64,000 nt of DNA from Lophium mytilinum. Lineage: Eukaryota; Ascomycota; Dothideomycetes; Mytilinidiales; Mytilinidiaceae. Below are positions 21,879 to 33,363 of the stretch, in pieces. Under the pieces are notes generated by a model. It did no database searches and had not been told where the DNA came from. It worked only from the letters and a program-made list of their open reading frames with translations. Where the stretch lies: NCBI GenBank assembly GCA_010093605.1, contig MU004199.1, positions 1,123,609 to 1,187,608 of the forward strand, written 5' to 3'. Both the position numbers and the translations under genes were made by a program. Numbering within the stretch: position 1 is the first letter of the stretch; every line of letters starts with the position of its first letter.

Positions 21879-22988
21879 AGAAACACGAGAACACGGACTG
21901 ACGTATTTGGCGTTTTCTGTACGAATAGGTTCAACTTTTTCGGGATCAATGGTGAGAATCACCTGAACGGCTTCTAAACGGCGATATCGGACTACAAAAT
22001 ACTGCTTCGAATGGGCGTCGAATGGGATGGGATGGAAGAACTGGTAAATACTGGGAATCATGCGATGATATTAGGCATCTAAAGGAATACCGGTCTGGGA
22101 TTTTTCCACCATCATACAGTGATGGGTGGCGTATTGTGGCAAAGCAATGGTTCGGGCTGGGGAGCGATATCATTTTATCGAGTTTTTATATTTGATTTAC
22201 CTGTCAAGCCGTGATTGTCGGCAGATATGGCATGAGGGTTGTTGCGTGCCGGAGGATCTGTCCTTATATATACAGTCTTCCGAAGCTACGAAGGGCGATT
22301 CAAAAATAGTAGTATCGAGCTAAAGGCCCAGCACTCGAACGTGTTGCTCTTCAAGGCATTGAGATATGATTCTTATTGAGGACTGTTTTAGCCCCACACC
22401 AACAAAGGGTAGAACCACCTGGATGTTAGTGCCGCTCGGTGTGAAACATGGCGAAAGCTCCTGAACCTTTCTGGCTCATGCACAGCGTGAAATATGTCGA
22501 TACTGGAAGCATCCTTGTGGTATTATATTCCTATCCCACGTAGGGAAAAACTCCTCGAAGAGTTCTATATCTGAGATGTTCTTGAGTGAATATTCAATCG
22601 CTTCAGGAAAAGGAGGGGTCGATCATCCGAATCAAACGCTATCTGGCCTTACAATCATTAGACGGTATTGAGAGAGCAGAATTTTAGCTCTATAGTTAGT
22701 CGGAATAAAACAGCAATCAAAACATCGTCTATATAGCATAATATACCAAAATAAAGGTGTTCTTGAAGTAGGCGCAGCCTTGCAGTCCTCCCGCGCCGCA
22801 GAAGAGCCGCTGTCAGCAGTGGGTCCGTTCCAACGTCTACCGCAACTCCACTCCATTCCTCTCCTCCTCTTGTGTCGCAAACCACCACGATAATGCTTTC
22901 CTGAGTGTCTTCCAAGCCCTTTCCGCCCCTAAGCTCGTATATCCTATGCCGCTCCAAATCCACCCGTACCGCCAGGGCTCGAGAGGCC
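21879..22988. other. intergenic region
   Basis: 3' flank of the regulator and leader of the LysM gene. Minus-strand open frames near 22650-23240 overlap the LysM coding region and look like antisense shadows. No other gene is seen. Confidence 0.45.
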
Positions 22989-24929
22989 ATGAACCCCACT
23001 ACCTCCCACTCCTCCAAGACGAGCTCCACGCCCACAGCCTCGTCCCTCAGGCCTCGCAATCGCCGCTTGATATCTGGACTCGACGATGAGTCTGACGCGA
23101 ATCCAACTAGCGGACAAAACACTGGCAAATCCTCTCCTTTCGCATCGCCCTTCACTTCTCGAGCCGCGTCACCGATCCCGAGCACGAACCCTTCCCGGGC
23201 CGAACCCTCAAGGACTGCCGCACGGTCGAACCTTTCCGGCATTCCAAGCTCAGCAAGTATATTTGGACAAGGAGGCAGTCAGGAGGCTGCTGCAGGTCTC
23301 TCCGGTCTTTTAGGGAATTCGTGGTCAGCAATTCAAGGACTCGCCTCCAATGTCCTAGGAAGCGACACGTCGCCAGATAGAAAGCAATCACGGCGGAGGA
23401 GACCATTGCAAGCTACCCACCGCAGGACGGCTAGCAGCGCGCCACCGAAGCAATGGGGGCCCTCCGCGTCATCAGGTCCGCAGATCGGCGCAGGATCACA
23501 GGAAGAGAGAGAGAATATGGTCAGGGCATTGAAGCGGAGGGATCTTCTCGCTGCAGACGGGAACATCTATCCAGATGCTGTAGGGCGGATAAAGCGGCGG
23601 AACTCCGACGAACGCCTCTCCACGTCTGCTCCCCCAGCCGAACAGGACGATCGGGATGCCTTGGTTTACGTTCATCGAGTTCGGCCAGAGGACACCCTTG
23701 CAGGAATTACTATTCGATACAACTGCCAGCCTGCTGTGCTTCGGAAAGCAAATCGGATGTGGCCGAATGATACTGTTCAGACGCGAAAGACAATTGTACT
23801 GCCAGTGGATGCATGCGGAGTAAAAGGGCGGCCAGTCCCGGACCCTAACAACCACGTAGATGACGACCTTCTCCTAGGTGGATATGGCGATAGCACTTCG
23901 GATAACGAAAGAACTCCTACACAGACTCCGACCCTCACTAATGGATGGCATTCTACGAACCAAATCACATCAGCACCTCGTCCTCCCTCATCAACATCAA
24001 ATGCAGATTCCGAACCACCTTGGAAGCACGAGTCCTGGGTCGTCTTCCCGAACGACGCGAATCCTACCGAAGTCGCGCGTCTCCCACGTCGAACCCTTGG
24101 CTTTTTCCCGCCCGCCCGTCGGAAATCACTCACATTCTCAGACACCCCCACAGCATCCTCCTCTTTCGACCTACCTCGCTCCTCGCTCTCCACCGTATCT
24201 TCCCATGCCCATTCCCCTTCTGTAAACAGTAACAAAGGCGGTAACACCGCGACAATCACACCCATCGCGAGCAACAGCCCCCCAGTGCGTCCTGGTGCCC
24301 GCCAACGCACATCAAGCATATCACAGTTCCACCTCCACGGGCCTGGCGGCGTTGGGACCATGGGTAAGAACGTCCGCAGCCCTGGCCCTGCCCAAGACGG
24401 CCTAAACAAGCTCTTCGCCTCGCACCTCCCAAATGTCGCGCCACCCCCAGGACAGGAGTATTTCACGCCCTGGAATCCCGGCCTCTTGGATGACGCCGGC
24501 CTTGATGGCTCCGATGCTGGGAACTCGTTCCAGACAGCCAATAGCGGTGGACGCGTTGCAGGAGGCGGCGGCATTGATCTCGAGAACGTCGGCGGCGCGA
24601 TCGAGAGCTGGATGCGGAAGATGGCAAAAGGGGCGTCGACTATGCTCGAGCCGTCCACCAAGAACGGAACAGGCCGAGGCTCGGCGGTCCCCGTCATCGG
24701 CGTCGTTGGTGGAGATATGGGCGACCTCATTGAGCTGCGCGACGACGCTTTCGAGGTTGGCGACGATGATGATGATGATGACGCAGACGCGCTAGGGAGG
24801 GGGCGGAAGGCCACAGAGTCTTTGGGCGCCCCATCCGGTTCCGGGCTTTATGGGAGTGGGAGGTCGCATGGGGAGACGGCTGTGAGAGATCGAGGGAGGG
24901 GGAGGAGCGGGGGGACGAAGACTGATTGA
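22989..24929 (+). CDS. intracellular LysM-domain protein
   Basis: A 646-residue single-exon protein. One LysM domain lies at about residues 226-275: VHRVRPEDTLAGITIRYNC, then KANRMWPNDTVQTRKTIVLP. There is no signal peptide and no membrane span, so it is not a secreted chitin-binding LysM effector. It resembles the cytosolic LYSMD-type proteins found throughout filamentous ascomycetes, whose ligand is unclear. The rest is low-complexity Ser/Thr/Pro, with an Asp run (EVGDDDDDDDAD) near the C-terminus and an RGRGRSGG tail. The ATG at 22989 is chosen because the 28 preceding codons lack family character; the frame is open from an ATG at 22905. A segment about 120 residues in (GLSGLLGNSWSAIQGLASNVLG) may be an amphipathic helix. 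Confidence 0.85.
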   Translation: MNPTTSHSSKTSSTPTASSLRPRNRRLISGLDDESDANPTSGQNTGKSSPFASPFTSRAASPIPSTNPSRAEPSRTAARSNLSGIPSSASIFGQGGSQEAAAGLSGLLGNSWSAIQGLASNVLGSDTSPDRKQSRRRRPLQATHRRTASSAPPKQWGPSASSGPQIGAGSQEERENMVRALKRRDLLAADGNIYPDAVGRIKRRNSDERLSTSAPPAEQDDRDALVYVHRVRPEDTLAGITIRYNCQPAVLRKANRMWPNDTVQTRKTIVLPVDACGVKGRPVPDPNNHVDDDLLLGGYGDSTSDNERTPTQTPTLTNGWHSTNQITSAPRPPSSTSNADSEPPWKHESWVVFPNDANPTEVARLPRRTLGFFPPARRKSLTFSDTPTASSSFDLPRSSLSTVSSHAHSPSVNSNKGGNTATITPIASNSPPVRPGARQRTSSISQFHLHGPGGVGTMGKNVRSPGPAQDGLNKLFASHLPNVAPPPGQEYFTPWNPGLLDDAGLDGSDAGNSFQTANSGGRVAGGGGIDLENVGGAIESWMRKMAKGASTMLEPSTKNGTGRGSAVPVIGVVGGDMGDLIELRDDAFEVGDDDDDDDADALGRGRKATESLGAPSGSGLYGSGRSHGETAVRDRGRGRSGGTKTD

Positions 24930-25510
24930 TTTCATCACTCGATTCGCTGTGAGGTATAGCACGGCGGGCGAATTGCGCGTTTTTAGCGTTCTGGAGGTGT
25001 TTGGATGGCAAGGGGTGTGTTTTGATGTTACCACGCCCTCTTACAGCTGAAGGCCGTTTTGGGGTCGCAATTCTCATCGGGTGTTGGGAGAGTGGGAGTT
25101 TGTAGCATTTAATCTAAGGTCTTTCGAAGATTGTATTTCTCGTCCTGTGAATGAAGATCGTGTGCGACCATTTCCAACCCGTCAAATCGAAGTTGAGATG
25201 GAGAAGGCAGCATAAGCAGGCAAGCCTTGTGCCTACTTTCGCCTCACTGTAACGCCGGATCTGCGATATAAAGCAAGGGCATTCCTTCGATACTCGACAC
25301 GTTCCTTCACAACTCCAACATTTCCTTCACGCAAAACCGCTGATACCGACCTGCCTCTTCAACTCGCATCACGTGGCTACCCCACTAGACCATCCCAGGC
25401 AGCTCCACCCAACCCTCACGCTTTCCATCGGCTGCTACCCACCGCCGTCTGCCCAAACAATCCCTTCCTCACTCTACTTCCTTGAATCCCCCACACCACT
25501 TTGATATCGT
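24930..25510. other. intergenic region
   Basis: Ends in a C-rich leader before the aminopeptidase ATG. No gene is seen. Confidence 0.45.
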
Positions 25511-27870
25511 ATGAACCGCATCAAACCTCTCGCCTGGCTGCCCAACCTCAACTCTTTCTCTAGATCTACACGGACCCCGCATTCTAGCGTAAGAGGATTT
25601 GCGAATAGAGGTGTAGCGAGGATGCCGCGCGATCCGAATACGTTGAGCAATTATGATGCGTTCCGGACGCGGCATACGACGGCGGAGCTGGAGATTGACT
25701 TTGAACGGAAGGTGTTGACGGGGGTGGTGAGGTTGGTGGTGGAGAGTTTGGTGGGGAAGGAGGAGGGGGAGGTTGTGTTGGATACGAGGTGGGTTTATTC
25801 TTTAAAGGGTTACTGGGTAGAGTTAGGGGATTGGTGCTTCGCTGCGTTGATTGTGCGGAAGTAGTTGGCTGGATCATTTCTTGATTGATTGTCGCGGGCT
25901 ATTTGGTTGATTTCGGGGGATTTTTGGTTATCTGTAACGATCCCCGGGATTCTATGTTTTCTATTCTTCTTGCTTATCCCCGTAGGATGATGGGCTAACT
26001 TATGCAGTTTTCTCGATATCCAAGACGTCAATGTGGATGACAAAGCTGTTGAGTGGAGTGTGGCGGAGAGATCGGAGCCATATGGGAGTCCGTTGTCTAT
26101 TAAGCTTGAACAGGGGGTGGAGAAGGGAAAGGAGTTTGCGATCAATGTGAGTTCTGCGATTTGTTCTGCATTTTCGGGAACACAAGACATAAAAGCTAAT
26201 TCGGAATCCTCAAGGTCAAATTGAGTACTACAGACAAATGCACCGCGCTCCAATGGCTCACGCCCGCCCAAACTTCTAACAAGAAGCACCCATATATGTG
26301 TAAGTTTCATCTAAATATGATACCATATCTCCATCGTTCATCACCGTCCAGTCTCCCAATGTCAAGCCATCCACGCGCGCTCTGTATTTCCCTGCCAAGA
26401 TACTCCAGACGTCAAATCGACCTTCTCTTTCAAGATCCGCTCGTCTCTCCCAGTCGTAGCCAGTGGCCTCCCCACAGGCGCCGAAGACTACAAGCCGGGT
26501 GAAAAAGGTGCTTCAGGAACGCTGTCCTACACCTTTGAGCAGAAGAACCCCATCCCCAGCTACCTTTTTGCCCTCGCTGCCGGAGACCTTGCCACCGCCT
26601 CCATTGGCCCCCGCAGCACTGTCGTGACGGGCCCTGAGGAGCTGCAAGCTTGCAAATGGGAGCTCGAAGGCGACATGGAGAAGTTCATGGAAGCCGCCGA
26701 GTCCATCGTCTACCCATACGCGTGGACCACGTACAACGCGCTCATCTTGCCTGCCTCGTTCCCGTACGGGGGTATGGAGAATCCCGTCTTCACCTTCGCC
26801 ACTCCAACCATCATCAGCGGAGACAAGCAGAACATTGACGTCATTGCGCACGAGCTGAGCCATAGCTGGAGCGGAAACCTTGTCAGCAACGCTTCCTGGG
26901 AGCATTTCTGGCTGAATGAGGGTTGGACGACGTATTTAGAACGCCGGATCCAAGCCGCGCTTCACGGGGAGCCGTTCCGCGATTTCAGCGCCATTATTGG
27001 ATGGAAAGCGCTCCAAGACTCGATCGAGCTGTTTGGCGAGGATCACGAGTTCACGAAATTGGTCGTGGATTTGAAGGGGAAGGATCCGGATGATGCGTTC
27101 TCGTCGATTCCGTATGAGAAGGGCTTCGTGTTCTTGTACCATCTGGAGAAGCTGGTGGGGAAGGAAAAGTGGGATACCTTCATCCCGCATTACTTCACAA
27201 AGTACAAGTTCAAAAGTCTGGATTCGTTCGATTTCAAGTCTACGTTGCTAGACTTCTTCGAGAGCGACGCAGACGCCAAGAGGAAGTTGGGCGAAATCGG
27301 TATGTTGAATCTTTCTCCATATCCACCCCCTTTCCCGTAGCGCCAACACAACTAACGCACCAAGACTGGGATACCTGGTTCTACGCCCCCGGCTACCCTC
27401 CAAAACCCGACTTCGACCAAACAATGGTCAAAGAATGCTTCGCCCTCGCCGACAAATGGGCCCCCTCCACCTCCTCCTCCTCCAGCACCTTTAAACCCGC
27501 CCCCTCGGACATCTCCCACTGGCTCGCCCAACAATCCGTCGTCTTCCTCGAGAAGCTCCAAACCCTCCCCCCGCTCCCCGCCTCCTCCATCGACACCATG
27601 GGCTCCGTGTACTCCTTCGCGACCTCCCAAAACGTCGAGCTCGTCGCGCGCTTCTTCGGGCTCGGGCTTAAGGCCCGCGCGAAGAGCGTGTATGAGCCGA
27701 CGGCTGAGCTGCTGGGGAAGGTGGGCCGGATGAAGTTTGTGCGGCCGCTGTATAGGGGGCTGGTGGAGGTGGATCGGGCGTTGGCGGTGGAGACGTTTGA
27801 GAGGAATAGGGAGTTTTATCATCCGATTTGTAGGGGGTTGGTGGAGAAGGATTTGTTTGGGGGAAAGTAG
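25511..27870 (+). CDS. leukotriene A4 hydrolase/M1 aminopeptidase
   Basis: Five exons: 25511-25788, 26008-26146, 26215-26299, 26352-27299 and 27365-27870, in frame, giving 651 residues (614 from the second ATG at 25622). M1 landmarks are PYGGMENP (substrate N-terminus binding), the zinc site HELSH (residues 334-338) with the third ligand in NEGWTTYLE 19 residues later, and PYEKGFVFLYHLE holding the transition-state Tyr. The C-terminal helical domain is complete. Fungal homologs (yeast Lap2) are mainly cytosolic aminopeptidases with epoxide hydrolase activity. From the first ATG the N-terminus has many Arg and Ser and no acidic residue in 37 positions, as in a mitochondrial presequence. From ATG 25622 the zinc site falls at 297, close to the human enzyme (295). 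Dual initiation is therefore plausible. Confidence 0.93.
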
Positions 27871-28417
27871 GTGGGTTGGCGCTGGGCGTGTGGGTAGTAT
27901 GAAGAGATGCAGGTTGTTGAGGGCCTGATATAAAAAGTTGTGGAGCTGTGGAATGGGATGTTGATGTTGGGCTTTGACGTTCTGATGGCGATGTTTGGGG
28001 TCCTTCAACGAGGGATCAGAAATCATACAAGATGCTGAGTTCTGCAGCGCGAACTTGGGATGACCTTTAAGACATATTGGCGCTCCTGTTTGCCGCCGCA
28101 ACACAGTGCAAATTGAAGCAGTCCCAAATGCTGATTTGATCTTGTGCACAGGGATTTCACATTGTAGCTTGGCTCATTCTGAAACGTTCAGAGGTAGCTC
28201 GGCGACGCATGACACAGGTCAAATCATCAACTGTAACGAGGCGATATGAACTCCGGTGTAGAATTAGACGTCCAGAGCGACTCTATTTCGATTGATCTAA
28301 TCCTGTGTACACGAATTTTGCACTGTAATTCATAAAGATGAACAGTTGTTATACAGCTGGTGTACAAAATATTAAATATGTTCAAAGAATGAAGAGTGAG
28401 GTAACAAAAGATGCTTC
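27871..28417. other. convergent 3' flanks
   Basis: Contains two near-copies of a short block around GATCTTGTGCACAGGGATTTCACATTGTA (about 28137) and AATCCTGTGTACACGAATTTTGCACTGTA (about 28301). No gene is seen. Confidence 0.4.
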
Positions 28418-31273
28418 CTATCCATCATAACCCAGCGGCAGCGTCGTCGTATCCGTATCCCCCCCAATCCCCAAAACCTGGCCACTCCACAACCCAACCC
28501 CGCCCCATTTTGTCGTACTACCATAATCGCAATACGACACGACGGCCGTCAGTCCCTTAATGCAATTCGCTATAGTCGCCGCCTTCTCCTCATCGCTCCC
28601 CGCCTTGGCAGAGTCGTAATCCTTCACAACACCCTCGATCTGCACCAGCTGTGTAGAATGATCGTACGACTGGCCGTCGGTAGGGTAGAATTGCGCCATG
28701 GAGACGTGATCAGCCTCGTAGGTGAAATCGCCGATCCACTCGTTGCAGAACTTGCTGATGGGGTCTGTGGAGGCGCTTTCGGCGAAAGAAATCAGGCTGG
28801 ATGCCGTGCCTTCGCCGTAGCACTTCAGGTTCGTCGGTTTGTTGGGGTCTACCGTTGGCGTAGGCGTGGGCTCCGGTAAGGTACTTGTAGGGTCTGAGGT
28901 TGGTGAAGGCGCTTCGGCGGTGGAAGCTGGGTCAGATGTGGCGGCGGCGGCGGCGCTCGATTGCGCGGGCGGTTGGCAGCCGTTGCAGGAATCGTCGCAC
29001 CCATCTTTCCCTTTGGTCATGATCAGCGCGAGGCATCCCTTAGTTCCGACTTGACATGTTGTCGGCGTGCAGGAACAGGTAGTGTCAGTGCGGTCGCCCT
29101 CGCTGTTGTATGTTAGTACATGTTCGTGACTCTGGGTCGGCTTCGAGAGACTCACTATACTTCACATGTATAAGCGGCGCCAGATGGCGATGACGTCGGG
29201 GCAGAAGTGGCATCCGTAGTGGAAGCAGCGGCGCTTGTGATAATGGAATCCGTAGCCGAAATAGTAGCGCTTTCAGCACTTGAATCTGTCTCGGAGCTAG
29301 TTGGGCTTGCAGTGCTAGAAGCGGATACGGAGGAACTGGTGATGGGGCACGAAGATCCATCACGCTTTGAGTTACCGGTGCAAGGAACCCAATCGTCGTG
29401 GGTGATCAGTTTGGCCTGCGTCCAAACTTGATACATGTGATGAGCTGGATCCCAGTCATCGTACGTATCAGGGTCAAAATTCTGGTTGTTGCTGTAGAGA
29501 ATCTGGGAGAGAGTCAGCGTGGAAGAATGTAGAGTGTTGCTAGTGCCTACCATTGCCTTTCCATAAGCGCCTGCACTCAAAGATACCTCATTTCTCTGCA
29601 CTTGATAAACGAATGTTTGGATAGTTGCGCCAGGCACGAGTGTGTTTAGAGTCGTAGTGATCGCCCCAACCTGGTCGGGGTATTTCTGTGGATTGTCGCC
29701 ATTGGATGGATTACCATTGCCAGTCAAATCGTTGGCCTCGGGCGCTGGTGTCATGATAAAAACCTTGGTGGTAGCGCTGTCTGCCCAGTCCGCGGCGTGA
29801 CCCCCAAGGTCTGTGTTCAAGAAACCGATTACATCTGCCTGGAACTTTGCATCCCCCGATGTGAAGGAGGGACGCTCCCAGAAGTGGCTTGCCCATGCGC
29901 CATTACGAGATACGACAATGACAGAGGCACAGCCCTAAGCCCTCAACGAAGATGTTGTGCTCTGCCTCATCGAAAGCGGTATACTTTGATGAAGAAACAC
30001 CAACCCTGGCTACAGTACTGCCGGGGACCGGTCCATCCGCAAGTTCGACTGTTTGGGTGTTTGCGTTCTTCTTGACCTCGCTGTAGGTCTCAGCAACGCC
30101 ATCGCTGTCTTCTCCGGGAATGTTCCGCTTATTACGAGATTGAGTAGCATGTTGCATAAAGTTGCCAATTTCGCGTTTTGGTTTCTCTGGAGTAGCGGTT
30201 GGTGCAGCTACTCCGCGACGAAGATTGCAGATTGCGCAACCCACCTCGCAGTATAGCCCAGATGACGATGAAGAGCTAGATGAGCTGGAACTGCTCGAGG
30301 ACTCTGAAGACGACGCGGTTGTTGTGGTTTGAGACTCTTGGTTGCTGGTGGGCTCTTGAGTGGCTTGAGTGTCGCTGGGGTCAGAGTCTTCGCAGCCAAA
30401 TTGACAGCCAGGATTGCCACCATCTCCTCCAGGTCCTGGTGGGGCAATTGGAGGGGGACCAGGAATGGGCAATGGCCAGCCAACAGGTAGGCTGGGGATC
30501 CACCAGATAGCAGCTCCAGCTGTATAGGATGCAGTAGTGGTCGTCGAGGCGTCAGACTCGACGATTGTCGTGTCTTGGGTAGCGGTGGTGGAGACATACG
30601 TTAGCGAATATGTCGTACCTGAGACAATTGTAGTCGAGACACCCCATGGTACAGTAGGAACCGCAACAACGGAGGAAGAACTGAAGGTGGTGATAGGTGC
30701 GGTTGTGGGAAGAGCATTATCGGAAGAAGAACTGGTGGGAGAGGTGCTTTCAGAATCGCTCGTAGTGGCAGACACGGTTGTGGGAAGGGAACTATCGGAC
30801 GAAGAACTGCTTGAAGAACTGGTAGTGGCGACGGATATGGTCGTGGGAACAGCAGTGCCGAGGATAGAACTGCTAACAGAGCTGCTCTCAGAGCTGCTCA
30901 AGATGGCCGATCCGGTCGAGGGAATAGCAGTACCAAGGAGAGAGCTGCCAAGGAGAGAGCTGCTCGAGATGACCGGTTGCGTCGAGGGAACAGCAGTACC
31001 GAGGAGAGAGCTGCTTCCAAAATTGCTCTCAAAGCTGCTCGAGATGACCGATTCAGTCAAGGAAACAGCTGTACCGACAAGAGAACTGCTCGTTGCGGCA
31101 GCCACGGTCGTACTATTGGTGTAAATCCCCGAAGCATCTCTTAGCTTGAAGCGACCGACTCTCGCATCCCAACGGCCAGGTGCCGGCCTTGCGCCAGGCA
31201 GGGCAAGCGTCGGAGTGAGAAAAGACTGTGAAAGGAGAAGAACGAGAGTAGAAAAAACGGTAGTCGATACCAT
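28418..31273 (-). CDS. Ser/Thr-rich secreted protein with apparent frame break
   Basis: Minus-strand coding blocks are 31273 to about 29933, about 29932 to 29156, and 29102-28418 (53-bp intron, GTGAGT donor, ACTAAC branch, CAG acceptor). The N-terminus MVSTTVFSTLVLLLSQSFLTP is a signal peptide. A long Ser/Thr region follows with imperfect repeats of the type SSLLGTAVPSTxxVISSS (DNA about 30690-31110), a Pro/Gly hinge and a Ser run. Then comes a globular module containing VVSRNGAWASHFWE, which is recurrent in secreted ascomycete proteins, and a Cys-rich C-terminal region (TTCSCTPTTCQVGTKGC). The module is split between two frames at about 29933, with no splice pair that keeps its core. Either the gene carries a small indel, the assembly has an error, or I missed an unusual intron. 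It is likely cell-wall associated and O-glycosylated; function unknown. Confidence 0.7.
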
Positions 31274-32100
31274 GTTGGCGGTGCAATAACGCTAATGAAT
31301 GAAAGTACAACTGTACACAGAAGTACGAATGATGCGTTCAAATACAAAATGCCAAAGCCAAAAACGAGTGTCAACATTCGGCGAAGCGAACGACATACTT
31401 TTGTACCGTGACATGTTCCGACAAGGAAACAAAGAATCAACCTTACGCATGGACTTTTCTTAGCGCCCTGTTGTTATATGAAGGTGTTTAAACGAAACAA
31501 CCTGTTCCTCAATGGGGCTCCATCTGGTCGTTTTACGGCGGTTCTTCTAGGAGGGATGCCTGCACTTGGCACTATTTGGAGGAGGGCGGGTCCATGGCGT
31601 CGCCCGACGGCGGCAGGATCGACGATTAAGGACAGTGCAATCCCGTGAGACTCAGCCGCACTTAGCTTATACGATTTATTTATACTCCGATCGACCGTCT
31701 CCAAACAATGGGGGCCAGGTACAGAGCATCGGACTCTTCAGCTCATTTCCTATCAAACATACCCCATGCAGGATGGCGTGTCTCAGAAGACGGGTGCATG
31801 GATGTCCCTGTTGCCTCTTGTAGCCCCGTTGTTTCTATGCCGAGTTCCTGATGATGGAAGCATGCAGATTTTAAAGACTGGGACTATCCACGCAAGAAGC
31901 ATTCAAGGGTCAGATCGAAATCGCAAGTGGAGTGGGCGACGCACCAGGGGCAGGTAGAATAGGCCTTGCGGCTAATGCGCTAGCGTGCACGTGATGACCG
32001 CACCCGTCATCTACGACGACCCTCACGTCGTCCACTCCTCTGTCCGTGTGGTGGTTCATTTGAAAGGTTCTTGATTCTCGTTATCCAAATAGTCACCATC
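31274..32100. other. divergent promoter region
   Basis: Between the secreted-protein gene and the ankyrin gene, which diverge. Contains GCACGTGATGACCG near 31986, an E-box-like CACGTG. No gene is seen. Confidence 0.45.
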
Positions 32101-33111
32101 ATGTCTTCTCCCGCCCCTACTGCTTCAACCTCCGTGTCCAGCACTGCTCCGCGCCAACGGCCGCGTGCTTTAATCCTCACGGCCTGTCAGACCGACGACG
32201 TCTCCCTCATCTCCCAGGCTCTCTCACTTGCTTCCTCCCCAAACTCGCGAGACAATGCCCCGGAACTCTTATCCCGGGCCGTCACGCAATCCATTCGTCG
32301 AAACGCAACCAACGTCCTAACATACGTCCTCGACCATGGCGCCGAAGTGCCTGCATATTCAACTCTCAACCTTGAGGACCATTGTAGAGCAATTTTCGAA
32401 ATCCTCGTCGCTCACGGCTGGGACATCAACGCCCGACGTCCTGGAGACCGACCGTTATTGTGGGAAGTAGTTGGCGACGGCGACCTCGTCGCATGGTGCC
32501 TGGACCACGGCGCAACTGCGATTCCGAGCGATCTTGGCCTCGCTAGCGATGATGAGCGCAGAAAAGACGAACGTGGTTGCCCTCCTCTACTCGAAGTAGC
32601 TGCGTCACAAAGCACAGTGGCGACTTTCGAGCTTCTGAGGTCGAAAGGCGCACAGCTAGGTCGGCGGACGCTCCATTTCGCCGCAAGAGCAGCGATCAAA
32701 AGCGGAGATGGAGAGGGAGAGCAACCGAAAATGCCAGATAAAGACCGCGCGAAACTGCACTCGGAGCGCATGGCTGTGGTAGTTCATCTCGTAGACGTGC
32801 TCGGGCTGGATCCGAACGCGTTGGACCAGCCTGCTGGGTGGTCGCTGGGAAATCATTGGGGAACGCCGCTGTGCTACGTCGCACATTCGAATCCAAACTG
32901 GGACTGCAGTGACGTTGTCACGTTTCTGCTGCAGAAGGGTGCAGATCCGGGGCTCGTCACGGACCCTGCTGGCGACGACGCCATGGAGCTTGCGAGGCGG
33001 TCCAAGAATCAGCGGTTCTTGGACCTCGTAGAAGACTGGAAAGCAAACCAGGTAGAGCGGAAACCGGGTGATGCAGAGCCAGGTAGCGAAGTTTCGGTCA
33101 AGGGAAATTGA
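32101..33111 (+). CDS. ankyrin-repeat protein
   Basis: A 336-residue single-exon protein. Ankyrin-type helices are visible from about residue 20: LILTACQTDDVSLISQAL, NVLTYVLDHGAEVPAY, AIFEILVAHGWDINAR, GDLVAWCLDHGA, PPLLEVAASQSTVATFELLRSKGAQL, and VVTFLLQKGADPGL near the C-terminus, each with the LLxxGAD-like turn. Repeats are worn and irregular, as in many fungal ankyrin proteins. There is no catalytic domain, signal peptide or membrane segment, so it is probably a soluble scaffold. The ATG at 32101 is preferred over one at 32071, which would add ten hydrophobic residues (MILVIQIVTI) of doubtful meaning; it sits in a good CATCATG context. Confidence 0.8.
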   Translation: MSSPAPTASTSVSSTAPRQRPRALILTACQTDDVSLISQALSLASSPNSRDNAPELLSRAVTQSIRRNATNVLTYVLDHGAEVPAYSTLNLEDHCRAIFEILVAHGWDINARRPGDRPLLWEVVGDGDLVAWCLDHGATAIPSDLGLASDDERRKDERGCPPLLEVAASQSTVATFELLRSKGAQLGRRTLHFAARAAIKSGDGEGEQPKMPDKDRAKLHSERMAVVVHLVDVLGLDPNALDQPAGWSLGNHWGTPLCYVAHSNPNWDCSDVVTFLLQKGADPGLVTDPAGDDAMELARRSKNQRFLDLVEDWKANQVERKPGDAEPGSEVSVKGN

Positions 33112-33363
33112 GTAAATATATCAAGCCTTGTTAGAAACTAGCGTATACCCCTTGACTATCGGGTAGAATTGTGTCAACGAAGACCCTAACAATTGAATGG
33201 CATGCTGTTCACTCCTGAAGCTGATAGCGAAACGACTTCCAAGCTTCTTTCGACAACTCCACTTGAAGTGATCAGATTGACATGAGACGAACCGCTTCTC
33301 CTAGACATCAACTTTACCATACTGTCAATGGTACATTGTATATCTTCCTGTTCATGCTAAGAA

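Noticed and set aside
22658-23242. Minus-strand open frame of 194 codons
   Set aside because: Overlaps the LysM coding region and its leader; no domain or signal.
23777-24814. Minus-strand open frame of 345 codons
   Set aside because: Lies antisense to the Ser/Pro-rich part of the LysM gene. Its composition is the mirror of the sense codons and no domain is visible.
27352-28149. Minus-strand open frame of 265 codons
   Set aside because: Antisense to the last exon of the aminopeptidase, with His/Pro/Leu-rich artefact composition.
29711-29896. Splicing of the secreted-protein gene through a 75-bp GTATCT...CCAG intron
   Set aside because: The join leads into the wrong frame and loses the VVSRNGAWASHFWE core.
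30537-31124. Plus-strand open frame of 195 codons with repeated EELVGE-like words
   Set aside because: Antisense to the Ser/Thr repeats of the secreted-protein gene. The repeats simply translate on both strands.
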